Part shown: positions 62,104 to 64,000 of the stretch, piece after piece
Position numbering within the stretch: position 1 is the stretch's first letter
Layout: every line of letters begins with the position of its first letter
Assembly (NCBI GenBank): GCA_903832005.1
Contig: CAIKZO010000075.1
Location: forward strand, 26,823-90,822
DNA: 64,000 bases
DNA from: Enhydrobacter aerosaccus
GTDB lineage: Bacteria > Pseudomonadota > Alphaproteobacteria > Reyranellales > Reyranellaceae
Direction: 5' to 3'
Position numbers and translations under genes: made by a program
Notes under the pieces: generated by a model
Database searches by the model: none
What the model saw: the letters and a program-made list of their open reading frames with translations, nothing else
Told to the model about the DNA's origin: nothing

Positions 62104-62291
62104 AAATTGTCCCCGTAGTCGTGTGTGTAGTGGTCGACATGGCTGAGAAGTGCGGTGCTGTCGAGCGATGCACTCACGAAAGGGTTGTATCGTTTCCGAT
62201 TGCAGGCGCCGCGCAGTGCAAATTTCTATTTCAGCGACATCGTCGCCGATGGCTGGATGTGATAAGACCAAGGTTCATTGGGGGATTTGCG

Positions 62292-62744
62292 ATGTTCCGG
62301 ACGACTGTTGCCACTGCGGCTCTCACGTTCATCGCTGGCTTGGCGCTTTGCCTTGCGATGCCTGTCCTTGCAGCCGATGCACCCAACGACGACGAGCAGG
62401 AAGTCCTGGTCAAGACGTCGTTGATGACGTTCAACGACGCAAACCTGACCGGCAACTACACCGTCCTGCATGCCAAGGCAGCGAAGCCCTTCCGGGACCA
62501 GATCACCCCCGAGAAGCTGGCCGACGGCTTCAAGGCCTTCCGCGCCCAGAAGGTCGATCTGTCCAGCATCGTCGCCGACGATATCGACACCAGCAAGGAA
62601 GCGAAGATCAACAGCGACGGCGTCCTGCATCTGGAGGGGCGTTTCAAGGACGACTCCAAGAGGATCCGCTACGACCTCAACTTCGTCTACGAAGAAGGGG
62701 CGTGGAAGCTGCTCGGCATCAACGTGAAATACAAACAGGAGTGA
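62292..62744 (+). CDS. Small exported protein, unrecognised
   Basis: A 150-residue protein. Signal peptide 1-28 (LALCLAMPVLAADA). The mature region DDEQEVLVKTSLMTFNDANL, FRDQITPEKLADGFKAFRAQ and YDLNFVYEEGAWKLLGINVK is like an NTF2-like or DUF4019-type fold: helices followed by beta strands with a Trp-Lys-Leu near the end. The ATG at 62292 follows GGGGATT; upstream in-frame codons do not look coding. Function unknown. Confidence 0.8.
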   Translation: MFRTTVATAALTFIAGLALCLAMPVLAADAPNDDEQEVLVKTSLMTFNDANLTGNYTVLHAKAAKPFRDQITPEKLADGFKAFRAQKVDLSSIVADDIDTSKEAKINSDGVLHLEGRFKDDSKRIRYDLNFVYEEGAWKLLGINVKYKQE

Positions 62745-62794
62745 GGTTGCGCGCCGCGCTTGCGTCGCGCCGCACCTTGTGGCCCCCTGTGCCC

Positions 62795-63220
62795 ATGCCG
62801 ATTGCCTTCGAACTCCGCCCCGCCGCCAAAGCCGATCTTGCCTTCTGCTGGCCGATCTATCGCGACGCCCTCCAGCCGCTCACGGCCAACTGGAACGAGG
62901 CCGAGCATCAGCGCCTCGTCGAAAAGGCAATCAGCCATGCCGGCACCTCGATCCTGTGTTCCGACAAGGCCGACAAGGGCTGGGTCGAAGTTTCTGAAAA
63001 CAATGGCTCCGTGGAGGTGAAGCAGTTCTTCGTGCTGGCCGATGCGCGCAACAACGGCCTGGGCACCAGCTTCCTGAACTGGATGAAGGAACGCGCCGAC
63101 CGCAAGCGCAAGGATCTCCTGCTCAATGTGCCGGCCAACAGCCCGGCGAAGGGCCTCTGCGAACGCCTCGGCTTCAAGCCGATCACGACTGCCGGCAACA
63201 CGGTGACGATGCGCTACTAG
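62795..63220 (+). CDS. GNAT acetyltransferase
   Basis: A 141-residue single GNAT domain: FELRPAAKADLAFCWPIYRD at the start, VKQFFVLADARNNGLGTSFL with the acetyl-CoA loop NNGLGTS, and SPAKGLCERLGFKPI near the end. GTG at 62789 is an alternative start. The substrate is unknown. A short stem GCGC/GCGC followed by CGGGCTTTTTT at 63211-63234 could terminate it. Confidence 0.87.
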   Translation: MPIAFELRPAAKADLAFCWPIYRDALQPLTANWNEAEHQRLVEKAISHAGTSILCSDKADKGWVEVSENNGSVEVKQFFVLADARNNGLGTSFLNWMKERADRKRKDLLLNVPANSPAKGLCERLGFKPITTAGNTVTMRY

Positions 63221-63251
63221 CGCCGGGCTTTTTTGCCGCAGCGGTCGGGCC

Positions 63252-63563
63252 ATCGTCTCTGTGATGGATGGCAAGGCGAACGGTACGGTGACGGGCAAGG
63301 ATCGCAGCGTGTTTGAGCAACTGCTTATGGCATGAAGCGGGACACCCGCGAAGTCTCGCGCGCGGCTGCCATCTAACCGACGACTTCATGGACTGCTTTG
63401 CCATCGTCGGGCCGTCCGACCGCCGCGTCGCGCGTCTGAAGTCGCTATAGAAACTCGACCTTAACAAAGTCGCCATCAGCGACGGCATGCGCATCACGGC
63501 CGAGGAGCACATCCCCATCGGCAGGGAATTGGTGGTGAAAGAAGTGACTCCGGGAGAAGGCCT
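63252..63563 (+). pseudogene. Decayed 3' fragment of an LLM oxidoreductase gene
   Basis: Translation in two frames gives VMDGKANGTVTGKDRSV (then a TGA at 63333), LTDDFMDCFAIVG, PSDRRVARLKSL, a TAG at 63448, and KLDLNKVAISDGMR, AEEHIPIGRELVVKEV. Each piece aligns in order with the last 110 residues of the LLM gene at 60634-61701. With a frameshift and two in-frame stops it cannot be functional. The 450-base gap between 63220 and 63671 otherwise holds only the promoter of the next gene. Confidence 0.85.
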
Positions 63564-63614
63564 AGATGTCGTCCCTTCTCTTCCAGGAGAGTCGTTCACA
63601 TGATTGCAATGCAA

Positions 63615-63643
63615 TTGAAACAAGCAACCTGAGGCGCTAATAT
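63615..63643 (+). promoter_or_regulatory. Promoter of the receiver-domain gene
   Basis: TTGAAA (63615-63620), a 17-base spacer and TAATAT (63638-63643) give a near-consensus promoter. The start codon is 27 bases after the -10 element. Confidence 0.65.
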
Positions 63644-63670
63644 GTTGACTGGGGAACGACGGGTGTATTC

Positions 63671-64000
63671 ATGAAGGCGATTACGCTGGGTAAGTATAAA
63701 ACGCTTAAAGACATCGAAGCTCCTTCGCGAAATTATACTAATCGAATCGGCGAGCTTAGAAATTCAACGAGAATTCTTATAATTGACAACGATGATCTCG
63801 AGCTAATCGAGACTCTTCGCGCTAACTCTTACAACATAAAATTTATGCGAGACATTGCGGCAATAGAGATCGCGCGCGACTACAAGATCGTGATGTGTGA
63901 CATCTACGATGTCGGGATTAATTTAAATCCTTCCTTGCATGGGGCTCATGTAATTCGAGAGATGAAGAAGGCGTATCCATATAAGCCGGTCGTTGCATAC
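63671..64000 (+). CDS. Response-regulator receiver-like protein, AT-rich, cut by window end
   Basis: The first 110 codons of a gene that runs out of the window. After about 33 residues comes a receiver-like fold: RILIIDNDDLELIETLR with acidic residues at about 39-42, then YKIVMCDIYDVGINL with a likely phosphoacceptor Asp77, and GAHVIREMKKAYPYKPVVAY. The last segment should lead to the conserved Thr/Ser. Codon use is far more AT-rich (AAA, ATA, TTA, AAT) than the rest of the window, so the gene was probably acquired. The 33-residue N-terminal extension and the CDIYDVG wording are unlike ordinary response regulators. The rest of the protein is unseen. Confidence 0.7.
   Translation, partial: MKAITLGKYKTLKDIEAPSRNYTNRIGELRNSTRILIIDNDDLELIETLRANSYNIKFMRDIAAIEIARDYKIVMCDIYDVGINLNPSLHGAHVIREMKKAYPYKPVVAY

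Overview
The window is a high-GC (clearly above 60% by eye), gene-dense chromosomal segment with short intergenic gaps and many 1-4 base stop/start overlaps. The gene content points to an alphaproteobacterium: DUF2852, PraR-like XRE regulator, BtaAB betaine-lipid enzymes, PlcP-type phosphoesterase, SbmA/BacA, many TctC-type binding proteins. A soil or freshwater heterotroph of the Rhodospirillales/Hyphomicrobiales, perhaps Reyranella-like, would fit, but I cannot assign a genus. I saw no rRNA, tRNA, CRISPR array, prophage or insertion sequence.

Layout. 1-6.7 kb: a RidA fragment, a four-gene PotABCD-like ABC importer operon (minus strand), an SbmA/BacA-like transporter, a second RidA and an outer-membrane barrel protein. 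6.8-17.8 kb: acyl-CoA and acid metabolism: D-lactate dehydrogenase-type flavoenzyme, thiolase, hydroxyacyl-CoA dehydrogenase-like SDR, class III adenylate cyclase, an unrecognised low-GC membrane protein, flavodoxin, tandem PaaG-like enzymes, SMP-30 lactonase, a frameshifted glyoxalase gene and malonyl-CoA decarboxylase. 17.9-22.4 kb: GST, Ogt, btaAB behind a Pho box, and a 3-oxoadipyl-CoA-type thiolase. 22.4-33.2 kb: pncA, queA-tgt, an Orn/Lys/Arg decarboxylase, purD, a VapBC-type toxin-antitoxin pair and xseA. 33.3-41.3 kb: RraA-like, FAA hydrolase, a methyltransferase, serine hydrolase, GntR regulator, a DUF1989 protein, then a glycosyltransferase / PlcP-like phosphoesterase operon divergent from a lipid kinase. 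41.3-49.4 kb: MFS, LysR, MltB-type transglycosylase, TldD/PmbA protein, leuA with an apparent leader-peptide attenuator, and two small secreted proteins. 49.6-63.2 kb: CoA transferase, orphan TctC and DctP binding proteins, TauD-like dioxygenase, regulators, MATE exporter, LLM oxidoreductase and small secreted or GNAT proteins. 63.2-64 kb: a decayed LLM fragment and the start of an AT-rich receiver-domain gene that runs off the window.

Three regulatory stories stand out. (1) leuA is preceded by an 11-codon ORF MLRLTTLRLIR with four Leu codons. It sits almost directly at the predicted transcription start. A 9-base element occurs twice in this ORF and is perfectly complementary to the 9 bases just before the leuA start codon, which suggests leucine-dependent ribosome stalling. 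(2) btaAB and the plcP-agt/lipid-kinase locus each carry a Pho-box-like site. Together they look like a phosphate-starvation membrane-lipid remodelling regulon: PlcP releases diacylglycerol, and BtaAB and the glycosyltransferase convert it to phosphorus-free lipids. (3) A TetR gene and the DUF2852 gene share the same operator, ATGTTAA-N5-TTTACAT. All functional names rest on recognising motifs and family resemblance by eye; no database search was run.
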